A DNA stretch of 64,000 nt from Pantoea anthophila (GTDB taxonomy: Bacteria > Pseudomonadota > Gammaproteobacteria > Enterobacterales > Enterobacteriaceae), in the NCBI RefSeq assembly GCF_006494375.1, contig NZ_VHIZ01000064.1, positions 62,001-126,000 on the forward strand, given 5' to 3'. Shown piece after piece: positions 8,975-17,137 of this stretch. A model generated the notes under the pieces. The model was not told the origin of the DNA and did no database searches. It saw nothing but the letters and a program-made list of their open reading frames with translations. The translations under genes were made by a program, and so were the position numbers. How positions within the stretch are numbered: position 1 is the first letter of the stretch; the number at the start of each line of letters is the position of its first letter.

Positions 8975-9892
8975 TTAACTCACTAACATCAGCTCCCGCT
9001 CCTCGTTCAGCGGCGTGTTCAGCAGCGACAGCAGGATGTTTTTCACCGCCTGTGCGGAAGGCGACAGCGGCAACCGCGCGGAGATGTTCAGCGACAGCGG
9101 CAGGCTGAGTGAGGGACTGTTGATGCGCGCCATCCAGGCATCCGTCGACCCCACCAGCGAACGGGCGGCGGATTCCGGTAATACGGTTACGCCCATGCCG
9201 CTGGAAATGGCGGCGGTCAGGGTAGAAATCGATTCAATCTCGCCGATAATGCGGGCGCTCAGGCGACGCAGGGAAAACGCCTCATCAACCCGCTTACGCA
9301 CCGCACTGTAGTCGCGCGGCAGGAACAGGCTCATCTGCGCCACATCCGCCAGATCGACACTGGCACCCGGGCAGTCGGTGGCGCCCACCAGATAGAGATC
9401 CTCTTTCATCAGCGGCATGCTGTTGATCCCGGCTGTGGGCGCGCGGTCGTAGAGCACCGCCATATCCAGCTGACCGGACATCACTTTCTCATTCAGTACG
9501 CTGCCGCTGTTTTCGTGCAGGTAGACCAGGACTTCAGGAAACTGATCGCGAACGGTCTGCAGCAGCGGCATCGTCAGCGAAGAGGCTGCTGTGCCTGGTG
9601 CCAGACCAATTGAAACCTGACCACTGAGGATCTGACCGGCATTGATGACCGCCGTCTGGGCCTGCTCACACTGGCGCAGAATGGTGCGCGCATGACCGTA
9701 GAGAATCTTACCGGCCTCTGTCGGCGTGACGCCCCGCTTGGTGCGGATCAGTAACTGCTGATCCAGTTCATTCTCCAGCGTGGCGACCTGCTGACTGAGT
9801 GCAGGCTGGGCGATATGCAGCACTTCCGCTGCCTGCGTCAGACTGCCGATATCGACGATTTTCACAAAGTATTTCAGTCGTCTTAAATTCAT
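8975..9892 (-). CDS. nac: nitrogen assimilation control protein, LysR-type regulator Nac
   Basis: This 305-residue LysR regulator matches E. coli/Klebsiella Nac closely. It starts MNLRRLKYFVKIVDIGSLTQ, continues with AEVLHIAQPALSQQVATLE (helix-turn-helix, about 17-45) and IRTKRGVTPTEAGKILY, and has GEIESISTLTAAISSGMGV in the effector domain. Nac adapts sigma-70 promoters to nitrogen limitation and is itself made only when NtrC is active. That regulation is visible here: a sigma-54 promoter lies at 9959-9974 and two NtrC-like dyads lie further upstream. Length is normal. Confidence 0.93.
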   Translation of the reverse strand: MNLRRLKYFVKIVDIGSLTQAAEVLHIAQPALSQQVATLENELDQQLLIRTKRGVTPTEAGKILYGHARTILRQCEQAQTAVINAGQILSGQVSIGLAPGTAASSLTMPLLQTVRDQFPEVLVYLHENSGSVLNEKVMSGQLDMAVLYDRAPTAGINSMPLMKEDLYLVGATDCPGASVDLADVAQMSLFLPRDYSAVRKRVDEAFSLRRLSARIIGEIESISTLTAAISSGMGVTVLPESAARSLVGSTDAWMARINSPSLSLPLSLNISARLPLSPSAQAVKNILLSLLNTPLNEERELMLVS

Positions 9893-9958
9893 CTTGCCTC
9901 CGTCACTAGCCCTGAATAGCGAATAGGATCTGCGTCCTTCGCCTGATGAGAGGGATTT

Positions 9959-9974
9959 TGCAAGATGCAGGCCA
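9959..9974 (-). promoter_or_regulatory. sigma-54 promoter of nac
   Basis: Read on the minus strand the element is TGGCCTGCATCTTGCA. It has the invariant GG and GC dinucleotides at the -24/-12 spacing (consensus TGGCAC-N5-TTGCA). It would start transcription near 9948, giving a leader of about 55 nt before the nac ATG. Control of nac by sigma-54 is established in enterics. Confidence 0.8.
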
Positions 9975-10103
9975 GGTTTAAATCTCGCTCCCTGACCAGG
10001 CTCGGGATTTTTCCTAACGGCCCGGAAAATAAGCGTTTCTGATTACCTCTTAGGGGTTAATAAGGATCGGGAATGGCTGAGCCGGGAAGCCAGACCGCCC
10101 GGA

Positions 10104-10120
10104 CGCACTGTGACAGTGCA
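10104..10120. promoter_or_regulatory. NtrC-binding site, strong dyad
   Basis: CGCACTGTGACAGTGCA contains GCAC-N7-GTGC, the NtrC consensus geometry (TGCACCA-N3-TGGTGCA). It is centred about 165 bp upstream of the predicted nac start, a normal enhancer distance. Confidence 0.7.
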
Positions 10121-10159
10121 TTTGCTGCGAGGCGGGTGTGCAGAAAAGTGATGACGGGT

Positions 10160-10176
10160 TGTACAGTTTTAGTGCA
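10160..10176. promoter_or_regulatory. NtrC-binding site, weaker dyad
   Basis: TGTACAGTTTTAGTGCA fits the NtrC dyad with one half-site mismatch (GTAC-N7-GTGC). It lies 56 bp from the stronger site, so the two could be bound cooperatively. Confidence 0.55.
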
Positions 10177-10344
10177 GTGAAAGGGCATGACATCGGCTGA
10201 AGGCCTGTCTGGCCTGCATCGCGGCTTAACCGGTCTGAAAACGATGTAACCGCTATCAGCGGGATTTCTTATCACAAAGCGCCGTGATGAATAAACAGCA
10301 GGTGCTGCCCTCTCCCTGTCGCTGAAGAGGGCAACGGTTGCCGG

Positions 10345-11397
10345 TCAGCGTTTTTTGCGGTTCCGATGCATATCGATAGAGACGGCTGCCACGATAATGA
10401 TCCCTTTAATAATGTCCTGAATGTAGGCATCGACACCTACGAAGGTAAATCCGCTTTTAATCAGGCCGAGGATCACCGCACCAATCAATGTACCTGTGAT
10501 ACGCCCGACGCCGCCCATCAGACTGCTGCCACCGATAACGGCTGCGGCAATGGCGTCCAGCTCGTAGGACATCCCCATGCTTGACTGACCGCTGCTGACG
10601 CGCGCCGCCAGAACCACACCAGCCAGACCCGACAGGGCACCCGCAATGGTGTAGACAATGATCAGATACTTATTAACGTTGATCCCGGAGACTTTCGCCG
10701 AGGTCATGTTGCCGCCGATGGCATACACATATTTGCCGTAGCGGGTATGTTTCAGAGCGATATGGAACAGCAGCGCGACCGCCAGGAAAATCACGACCGG
10801 CATAGCGCCCTGGCCTATGGCGGTAAAGCCGTCAGAGAGGAAGCTGATCGGATTGCCCTGAGTGTAGTACTGCGCCAGGCCGCGAGCCGACACCATCATA
10901 CCCAGCGTGGCGATAAAGGGCGGAATACCGGTGCGGGTAATCAGCACCCCGTTGACCAGCCCTGCCAGCAGCCCGACCCCAATACCGGCAGCAACCGGGA
11001 TGACCGCGGGCATATTGACCAGTGACGGAAACATCGGTGAGAGACTGTCGGAGGTCTGCGCCAGACTTGCAGCCACCACCGCCGCCAGGGCGATCACGGA
11101 ACCGGAGGAGAGATCGATACCGGTCGTAATGATGACCTGGGTCACGCCGACGGCAATAATCCCGATAATCGCCACCTGCAGCACAATCAGGATCAGGCGG
11201 TTGGTGTTGAGCAGGAAAGACTGGTCACGCACATACCAGCCGAACATTTCAAAAATCAGTGCAATCCCCACCATCACCACAAAAATGCCGGTATCTTTCG
11301 GCAGCTTATGACGCAGACTGGCAAAAAAAGAGGGTTGCTGCGGGGCTGCCGGGGTGGCAGTAACTTTCATATTGCTCATAGTGGTTTCGCGCCTCAT
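10345..11397 (-). CDS. sugar ABC transporter permease, RbsC family
   Basis: This 350-residue membrane protein has a short cytoplasmic N-terminus and about ten hydrophobic segments. It carries the RbsC-family signatures [11 protein letters not shown] (near 91), [14 protein letters not shown] and [19 protein letters not shown]. It forms the channel of a carbohydrate importer. Its ATG at 11397 overlaps the ATPase stop by ATGA, so translation is coupled; a second in-frame ATG at 11379 is an alternative start. It is the last gene of the binding protein / ATPase / permease operon. A 7-bp hairpin at 10307-10332 follows but lacks a T run. Confidence 0.88.
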   Translation of the reverse strand: MRRETTMSNMKVTATPAAPQQPSFFASLRHKLPKDTGIFVVMVGIALIFEMFGWYVRDQSFLLNTNRLILIVLQVAIIGIIAVGVTQVIITTGIDLSSGSVIALAAVVAASLAQTSDSLSPMFPSLVNMPAVIPVAAGIGVGLLAGLVNGVLITRTGIPPFIATLGMMVSARGLAQYYTQGNPISFLSDGFTAIGQGAMPVVIFLAVALLFHIALKHTRYGKYVYAIGGNMTSAKVSGINVNKYLIIVYTIAGALSGLAGVVLAARVSSGQSSMGMSYELDAIAAAVIGGSSLMGGVGRITGTLIGAVILGLIKSGFTFVGVDAYIQDIIKGIIIVAAVSIDMHRNRKKR

Positions 11398-12878
11398 TCG
11401 GATGCCAACGACAGAATGGTTTCCTGATCGGCTTCTTCTTTATCGAGGATGCCGGTTATACGCCCGCCGTGCATGACCATCACCCGGTCGCTCATGCCAA
11501 GGATTTCCGGCAGTTCAGAGGAGACCATGATGATCGCCACGCCACGGTTGGCGAGTTCACTGATTAAGCGGTAAATCTCCGCTTTTGCGCCGACGTCAAT
11601 GCCACGGGTCGGCTCGTCCAGAATCAGAATCTTCGGCTGAGCCAGCAGCCAGCGGGCAATCAGGACTTTCTGCTGATTCCCGCCGCTGAGGTTATTGATG
11701 ATCTGATCCATGGTCGGGGTTTTGATATTGAGACGGCGGATTTGGTCCATGCAGTCCTGCGCCATCTTCACATGGCTGACAAAGCCGCTCTTACCGCTGT
11801 ACTCCGGCATATTGACGATGCTCATGTTCTCCATCACCGAAAGCACCAGAAAGAGTCCGGATTTCTTACGGTCTTCGGTCAGGAACGCCATGCCCTTTTC
11901 GATCGCGGTGGACGGCGAGTCGATCGTAACCGGTACGCCATCAATTAAGATCTCGCCGCTGTCAAAGCTCTCCATGCCAAACAGACTCTCCATCACCTCG
12001 CTGCGACCGGCGCCCACCAGCCCGGCGACGCCGAGGATCTCCCCGCGCCGCACGCTGAAGCTGACATCGGTGAAACGATCTTTGCAGGTGAGGTTTCGCA
12101 CCGTCAGCACCTCTTCGCCAATGGCGCTGTTAAATTTCGGAAACAGCTGGGTCAGTTCACGCCCGACCATCTGGGTGATCAACGACTGGCGGGTATACTT
12201 CTCCGTCTGGTCGCTGGCGATCCAGCTGCCATCGCGGAAAATGCTGACCTCATCGGTGATGGTGAAGATTTCATCCATCTTGTGACTGATGTAGATGATC
12301 GCTTTGCCCTGCTCGCGCAGGTCGCGAATGATGGTGAAGAGATGCGCCACTTCGGTTTCCGTGAGCGCGGAGGTGGGCTCGTCCATAATGACGACGTCCG
12401 AGTCCCAGGAGACCGCTCTGGCAATCTCGACCATCTGCTGTGAGGCGATGCTCAGTTCGCCCACCATCCGATCGGCTTTGAGGCGGATATTCAGGCGGTT
12501 GAGCAGCTCCTGTGTCACCTGATTGAGCCGGGCGTGATCGACAAAACCAAATTTCATCGGCTCGCGGCCCAGCCAGATATTCTCAGCGACGGTCATGTAG
12601 GGCACCAGGTTAAGCTCCTGGTGAATCATCGAAATGCCGGAACGCAACGCGTCCATGGTGTCGTGAAACTGCACCGGCTCCCCTTTAATTTTGATGGTGC
12701 CCTTATCGGGACGATAGATCCCGATAAGGCACTTCATTAAAGTGGATTTGCCCGCGCCATTTTCGCCCATCAAGGCATGTACCGTTCCCGGACGCACCCG
12801 CAACGAGACGTTGTCGAGGGCTTTGACGCCGGGGAAGAACTTGCTGATGCCTTCGGCTTCAAGCGCAAACGCGTTCAT
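11394..12878 (-). CDS. sugar ABC transporter ATP-binding protein, RbsA family (two ABC domains)
   Basis: This 494-residue protein has two tandem ATPase domains. The first has Walker [10 protein letters not shown] at 38-46 and a Walker B ending MDEPTSALT. The second has the degenerate [10 protein letters not shown] in place of Walker A but an intact LSGGNQQKV signature and Walker [12 protein letters not shown], as is normal for RbsA/MglA/AraG proteins. It powers import of a pentose, hexose or polyol. It is the middle gene of a three-gene operon, 32 bp after the binding protein and overlapping the permease start. Confidence 0.9.
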   Translation of the reverse strand: MNAFALEAEGISKFFPGVKALDNVSLRVRPGTVHALMGENGAGKSTLMKCLIGIYRPDKGTIKIKGEPVQFHDTMDALRSGISMIHQELNLVPYMTVAENIWLGREPMKFGFVDHARLNQVTQELLNRLNIRLKADRMVGELSIASQQMVEIARAVSWDSDVVIMDEPTSALTETEVAHLFTIIRDLREQGKAIIYISHKMDEIFTITDEVSIFRDGSWIASDQTEKYTRQSLITQMVGRELTQLFPKFNSAIGEEVLTVRNLTCKDRFTDVSFSVRRGEILGVAGLVGAGRSEVMESLFGMESFDSGEILIDGVPVTIDSPSTAIEKGMAFLTEDRKKSGLFLVLSVMENMSIVNMPEYSGKSGFVSHVKMAQDCMDQIRRLNIKTPTMDQIINNLSGGNQQKVLIARWLLAQPKILILDEPTRGIDVGAKAEIYRLISELANRGVAIIMVSSELPEILGMSDRVMVMHGGRITGILDKEEADQETILSLASE

Positions 12879-12910
12879 ACATCACCTCCGTCAGGCTGAG
12901 TCGGGAACGA

Positions 12911-13834
12911 TTATTTCAGGTTACGCTGGGTAAACTGTTCCATGTTCTCTTTGGTAATCAGCTGGTAAGGGATGTTGATAATTTTCTGAACCTGTTCGCC
13001 TTTCACCAGTTTGATCGCCGTCTGCACCGAGCCTTCGCCCTGCCCCTTCGCATCCTGGAAGACGGTGGCGACCATCTTGCCCTGCTTCAGCATCTGCAGT
13101 GCATCCGGTGTGCCATCGACGCCAGCAATCAGGATTTTGTTCGGGTTTTTACCCAGTGCCTGCAGCGCACCGATTGCCATTTCATCGTTGTTCGACGCGA
13201 TAGCATTGATTTCATCACCGGCCGTCATCCAGTTACTGACCACATCCACCGCGTCGTTACGGGTAAATTTGGCGGTCTGCTTCTGAACAATTTTGATGCC
13301 AGGATATTTAGCGGCCACTTCTTCCACACCTTTGGTACGGTCGCGGGTCGATTCATTCGCCAGGTCACCCATCAGAATGGCGACGTTGCCTTTGCCGTTC
13401 ATTGCTTTAGCCAGCGCTTCCATCTGTAACCGGCCGGCCAGTTCTGAATCGGACCCCACATAGGCCATTTTGCCGGTGAGTTCAGCCCCTGGACGGCGGT
13501 TAACAAAGATCAGCGGGATGCCCGCTTTTGACGCCTGATCCATAATCGGTTTTACCGCATTGGTGTCGACCGGGTTGACGATCAGGGCATCGACACCCTG
13601 ACCGATAAAGTTCTGCACCTGCTGCAGCTGCTGTGAAACGTCGCCTTTTGCATCCTCAACCTGCCCTTTAACGCCATCTTTCTGCATCTCTTTCTGCATA
13701 GCCGTGCGCAGAATGGTGAGGAAGTTGTCATCAAACAGCGCCATTGAGACGCCGACCGAAATATCTTTTGCCATAACCGCGGCAGGTAACATGCAGGCTA
13801 ACAGTGAGGCGACAATCGTTTTTTTGATGTTCAT
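12911..13834 (-). CDS. periplasmic sugar/polyol-binding protein (RbsB-like)
   Basis: This 307-residue protein has a Sec signal peptide (MNIKKT then a hydrophobic core, cleavage after AVMA at about 22). It is a two-lobed type I periplasmic binding protein with GVDALIVNPVDT, INAIASNNDEMAIGALQ and ILIAGVDGTPDAL. Similarity by eye is to ribose- and myo-inositol-binding proteins; the VEDAKGDVSQQLQQVQNFIGQG stretch is reminiscent of the inositol group. The ligand is not settled and no sugar-metabolising enzyme sits beside the operon. First gene of the importer operon, with about 500 bp of upstream DNA before the tRNA. Confidence 0.85.
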   Translation of the reverse strand: MNIKKTIVASLLACMLPAAVMAKDISVGVSMALFDDNFLTILRTAMQKEMQKDGVKGQVEDAKGDVSQQLQQVQNFIGQGVDALIVNPVDTNAVKPIMDQASKAGIPLIFVNRRPGAELTGKMAYVGSDSELAGRLQMEALAKAMNGKGNVAILMGDLANESTRDRTKGVEEVAAKYPGIKIVQKQTAKFTRNDAVDVVSNWMTAGDEINAIASNNDEMAIGALQALGKNPNKILIAGVDGTPDALQMLKQGKMVATVFQDAKGQGEGSVQTAIKLVKGEQVQKIINIPYQLITKENMEQFTQRNLK

Positions 13835-14292
13835 AGGGACCCTTCTTATTTGTTAACTTGCTCAGCGGCTGTGACCGCGAATGAAAAATATCTTTTACAT
13901 TCACCCAGCCTGTCTGGCGTCTGTTTCGGGAATTTTGAGGTTAGACTTCGGCTTCTGGCTATTTTTGTGATCGACCACTCCTTTTCACAATCACTTGATC
14001 TGCAAACAGTTACTTCCGACCTGCCGTTTCAGTTTCCGGGAAAAGTGGCGACCGTAACGCTAAGCAGTTTATTTATTCCATAAAATCTCGTTTTGAAATT
14101 TTTATCATAAAAGCACTGAAACGGCTGTTTTGACATCGGCAAAGAACAAAACTTTGACATGCCTCTAACATCTGTAGAGAAATGCCCGCAAAGTGAGATC
14201 CTGTTGGCAGTTTGAAAAGCCAGCAGATTCGGGAAAAATTCACCAATCCGCTGCTTTTACGAGCATCCGAACGCATTTCGTTAAACAGGGCT
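13835..14292. other. intergenic region between the sugar importer and tRNA-Asn
   Basis: No gene is supported here. It should contain the leftward promoter of the sugar importer operon. TGTGA and TCACA half-sites occur near 13968 and 13985, but their spacing does not fit a CRP site. A minus-strand open frame at 14073-14276 has no ribosome-binding site or recognisable sequence. Confidence 0.45.
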
Positions 14293-14321
14293 TTGACAAG
14301 CGGGATCGGCGCCGCTAATAT
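14293..14321 (+). promoter_or_regulatory. sigma-70 promoter of the first tRNA-Asn
   Basis: TTGACA at 14293-14298 and TAATAT at 14316-14321 are separated by exactly 17 bp and followed by a GC-rich discriminator (tcgcccc), typical of stringently controlled stable-RNA promoters. Confidence 0.88.
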
Positions 14322-14339
14322 TCGCCCCGTTCAAGCGAT

Positions 14340-14415
14340 TCCTCTGTAGTTCAGTCGGTAGAACGGCGGACTGTTAATCCGTATGTCACTGGTTCGAGTC
14401 CAGTCAGAGGAGCCA
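14340..14415 (+). tRNA. tRNA-Asn(GTT), first copy
   Basis: This 76-nt cloverleaf has an acceptor stem of tcctctg paired with cagagga, an anticodon loop with GTT at 14373-14375, the T-loop ggttcgagtcc and an encoded 3' CCA. It is identical in sequence to the copy at 35473. In E. coli asn tRNA genes also lie beside cbl and nac, and asn tRNA genes are common integration sites for genomic islands. Confidence 0.97.
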
Positions 14416-14422
14416 GAATTAG

Positions 14423-14457
14423 AAAAGCCCGCTCAGGGAAACCTGAGCGGGCTTTTT
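14423..14457 (+). terminator. Rho-independent terminator after the first tRNA-Asn
   Basis: A 15-bp stem (14423-14437 with 14442-14456) closes on a gaaa tetraloop and ends in a run of T, 8 bp after the tRNA. Confidence 0.92.
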
Positions 14458-14503
14458 GCTTTCTCTCCCCTGGCAATTCGGGAGGTCATCCAGGGCGGGA
14501 GGA

Positions 14504-14806
14504 TTACACCTCAAACCCGTAGTGTGAGCCGTCCGGCAGTTCCACAACCAGGCGCAGTTTACCGCCTGCCGCATCAACATAGCGTTTCAGGGTTGAGAGC
14601 TTCAGGTCACGGCCTGGTTTCTCCATTCCGGCAACGGTAGGTTGTCTGATGCCCAGCGCTTCCGCCATTTCAACCTGCGTTTTCTGCACTTTTTCGCGCA
14701 GTTCAGCAAGGTGTATGTTAAGAAGGATATCCGTTGCCTTCCCCTCAGCGTCAGCAACGACGTCCGGTTTTTCATCCGCAATAAGCTGTTCCAGCGTTCT
14801 GCCCAT
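14504..14806 (-). CDS. helix-turn-helix antitoxin of a HigBA-like type II system
   Basis: About 100 residues from the ATG at 14806; a GTG immediately before it at 14809 is an alternative start. It has an XRE-type helix-turn-helix (TQVEMAEALGIRQPTVAGME, about 43-62) in the centre and a short C-terminal strand region. In HigBA systems the antitoxin follows the toxin, binds and neutralises it, and represses the shared promoter. Here it begins 4 bp after the toxin stop on the same strand, so the pair is an operon. It stands beside the tRNA-Asn gene, a typical place for island-borne addiction modules. Confidence 0.82.
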   Translation of the reverse strand: MGRTLEQLIADEKPDVVADAEGKATDILLNIHLAELREKVQKTQVEMAEALGIRQPTVAGMEKPGRDLKLSTLKRYVDAAGGKLRLVVELPDGSHYGFEV

Positions 14807-14810
14807 CACG

Positions 14811-15164
14811 TTACTCCCTATATTTGAAGGTGTTCAGCCAGTGTGTGAATTCCCGATCGGCAATCGGAAGCATCTCCCGATAAAAGCGTTTGTCGCTGCC
14901 GGCCTTATTTCCGGCACAGAGCACGACCGCAGTACGATTCGGGTCAAATGCAAAAAATGCCCTGATTGGATCACCCCGGCTCTGAATACGCAGCTCCTTC
15001 ATATTGATATAGGCTGAACCTCTGAGCGTATCTGCATAAGGTCTTCCCAGGCCCGGCCCTTTCTCCCGCAATACCATTAATGCAGCCAGCACACAGGCAC
15101 GGTCGGTGTCATTAAGTAAGCTAAACCAGCGATCAAACCTGTCGGTCGTTTTAACCAGCCACAC
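14811..15164 (-). CDS. RelE/HigB-like toxin (phage Gp49-like family)
   Basis: This 117-residue basic protein has the RelE/HigB fold pattern: an N-terminal helical part (FDRWFSLLNDTDRACVLAALMVLREKGPGLGRPYADTL split by turns), then the beta core MKELRIQSRGDPIRAFFAFDP and TAVVLCAGNKAGSDKRFY. The family cleaves mRNA on the ribosome. It comes before the antitoxin gene, the reverse of RelBE order and typical of HigBA. Length and gene order are intact, so the module is likely functional. Confidence 0.82.
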   Translation of the reverse strand: MWLVKTTDRFDRWFSLLNDTDRACVLAALMVLREKGPGLGRPYADTLRGSAYINMKELRIQSRGDPIRAFFAFDPNRTAVVLCAGNKAGSDKRFYREMLPIADREFTHWLNTFKYRE

Positions 15165-15373
15165 AAGATATCCTTATCAATATAGTTCAGGAGCTATATA
15201 GGTGTAAAGCGATAATCGAGTGTGATGAAGAATCAGCCGGAATGCATGCGTCCCTGGCGCGAACAGCGAGAGGTATTCCGCCTTAGCAGTGAAGAACACA
15301 TAGTAATTTCACTATTTTGCGACCCACCCCGGATCGGATAAGGGTGCGGCTCAGGGGATGGCTACACTAAATG

Positions 15374-15405
15374 AAAAAGCCCGCTCGGGCTGACTGAGCG
15401 GGCTT
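15374..15405 (-). terminator. hairpin terminator
   Basis: Ten-bp arms aagcccgctc / gagcgggctt at 15377-15386 and 15396-15405 are followed leftwards by a short T run. It probably ends leftward transcripts from the monooxygenase operon. The arms resemble those of the terminator at 14423. Confidence 0.6.
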
Positions 15406-15516
15406 ATAAATCGGGAGGGTGTGAAACGGGATGGTAAGCGGTTGCAGAATATGCGCCTTCTTACTGACGCTATGCTCTCTCTTTGTCCGGCTTCTGCAAA
15501 ATGAAGCCGGTTCACT

Positions 15517-15615
15517 TCAGCGCTTTTTTCGCCAGAACAGAAAAGTTGCCAGCGCGGTCAGTACACCGATCAATGGCATCGTCGCCGCACCGGCGAGGAA
15601 GTTGTGCTGATCGAT
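15517..15615 (-). pseudogene. remnant: C-terminal end of an unidentified membrane protein
   Basis: A 32-codon open frame reads IDQHNFLAGA, then a hydrophobic segment ATMPLIGVLTALATFLFW, then the positively charged tail RKKR and stop. This is the pattern of a last transmembrane helix with a cytoplasmic end. A stop codon lies directly upstream and there is no start or ribosome-binding site. I do not recognise the parent family. Confidence 0.4.
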
Positions 15616-15788
15616 TCACTGCAACCGTGTGTCTGCCCCTGGTGTAAAAGTTATAGTCTGACATTCATGTAAGCTCGCGTGCGTAAAGGTGAGTTTAAAA
15701 AATATCGTATATGAGCAAATACGGGTAAGGCTTTTAGACAGAGAGGCGGCAGAAACAACAGGCCGCCTGCGGTGATGAATCCTCTTCC

Positions 15789-17090
15789 TTATAGCCCCGC
15801 CAGTCCCAGATTCTCCCGCAGTGTGGCAAACTCATACTCCTCGCGAAACAGCCCGCGACGACGCAGTTCAGGGATGACCAGCGCCACAAACAGATCCAGC
15901 TGCTCTGGCATGATGGCGGGCATGATGTTGAAACCGTCTGCGCCGCCCTGCTCCAGCCACAGCTGAAAATCGTCGGCGATATCTTCAGCCGTACCGACAA
16001 TCACGCGGTGCCCGCGCGAACCGGCAGCAATGGCGGCCAGCTCACGCAGCGTCAGGTTCTCGCGTTTCGCCATATCGGTCATGAGTTTGACGCGGCTCTG
16101 ATTCCCCTCGCCCAGCGGCACCTCCGGCACTGGCCCGTCCAGCGGATAGTGACTGAGATCCATGCTGAACCGCAGTGAGAGCTGACGCAGCCCATTCTCA
16201 ATATCCACCAGCGCATTCAGCTTTTTCCACAGCGCTCTGGCTTCCTCGCGCGTGCGGCCAATAATGGGCATCACGCCAGGCATAATAACCACCTGGTCTG
16301 CGTGACGACCGGCAGCCACCACCTGCGCCTTCTGTGACCGATAAAAGGATTGCGCCTCTTCCAGGGTAGCTGAGGCGGTAAAAATCACTTCTGCGGTCTC
16401 TGCCGCCAGCTTCTGACCATCCGCAGAAGAACCCGCTTCAATAATGACCGGACGTCCCTGCGGCGAACGGGTAATGTTTAACGGGCCCTGCACCTGAAAA
16501 TGCTCACCCTGGTGATTAATTGACCTGATTTTCTCATCGACAAAATAGCTTCCGGTCGTTTTGTCAGGCTGAACGGCGTCCGCTTCCCACCCTTCCCAGA
16601 GTTTGTAAGCCACCTCAAGAAATTCCCGCGCCCGGGCGTAGCGCGAAGCATGATCGGGCATATCGCTGCGGCTGAAGTTACGGGCAACGTCAGTGGAGAA
16701 CGAGGTCACCACGTTCCACGCGGCACGCCCCCGGCTGATGTGATCCAGCGATGAGAAGCTGCGTGCCAGCGTAAAGGGATCGCTGAAAGTGGTGGATGCG
16801 GTCGCCGCCAGACCAATACGTTTCGTGTTAACCGCCAGCGCTGCCAGCATCGTCAGCGGTTCAAGACGGGCCATCGTCGACGGCAGACGATACATGCTGG
16901 TCGCCAGCGCATCACCCACAAAGAAGAGATCGAACTTACCCGCTTCGGCTTTTTGAGCAAGCGTGATCAGCCAGTCAATGTCGGTGGGATCGCCGAGCTG
17001 ATCCGTCAGCCGCCAGCCGCTGACGTGCTGACCCACCGGCTGAACAAACAGACCGAGCCGCAGGCGACGCACAGACGCTACATCATTCAT
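15789..17090 (-). CDS. LLM-class flavin-dependent monooxygenase (SnaA/NtaA family), YxeK-like
   Basis: This 433-residue protein starts at the ATG at 17090. A longer frame to 17183 exists, but it would overlap the upstream gene and has no good ribosome-binding site, whereas an AGGAA precedes 17090. It has the two-component flavin monooxygenase pattern LRLGLFVQPVGQHVSGWR, DLFFVGDAL, the FSSLDHISRGRAAWNVVTS motif, RPVIIEAGSSADGQKLAA and HRVIVGTAEDIADD. Such enzymes use FMNH2 and O2 to cleave C-S or C-N bonds. It is the likely counterpart of B. subtilis YxeK, which oxidises N-acetyl-S-(2-succino)cysteine, because GNAT, M20, PrpD and ABC partners lie alongside. Substrate identity is inferred from the cluster. 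Confidence 0.85.
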   Translation of the reverse strand: MNDVASVRRLRLGLFVQPVGQHVSGWRLTDQLGDPTDIDWLITLAQKAEAGKFDLFFVGDALATSMYRLPSTMARLEPLTMLAALAVNTKRIGLAATASTTFSDPFTLARSFSSLDHISRGRAAWNVVTSFSTDVARNFSRSDMPDHASRYARAREFLEVAYKLWEGWEADAVQPDKTTGSYFVDEKIRSINHQGEHFQVQGPLNITRSPQGRPVIIEAGSSADGQKLAAETAEVIFTASATLEEAQSFYRSQKAQVVAAGRHADQVVIMPGVMPIIGRTREEARALWKKLNALVDIENGLRQLSLRFSMDLSHYPLDGPVPEVPLGEGNQSRVKLMTDMAKRENLTLRELAAIAAGSRGHRVIVGTAEDIADDFQLWLEQGGADGFNIMPAIMPEQLDLFVALVIPELRRRGLFREEYEFATLRENLGLAGL

Positions 17091-17137
17091 AAACGGTTCC
17101 TGGTTTTTAGGGTGAAAAGGCGCGCCGCAGCACGCAC

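Larger units (their letters stand above)
15165..15788. other. intergenic region with terminator and a gene remnant
   Basis: This stretch of 624 bp has no complete gene. It contains a hairpin terminator (15374-15405) and a fragment reading as the end of a membrane protein (15517-15615). Around 15235-15275 the phrase gcgtccctggcgcgaac echoes the repeat element between cbl and nac (ccatccctggcgcgaac near 8454). The patchwork suggests loss of an older gene here. Confidence 0.5.

Noticed and set aside
13968..13990. possible CRP site upstream of the sugar importer
   Set aside because: The TGTGA and TCACA half-sites are about 15 bp apart instead of 6, so the geometry is wrong.
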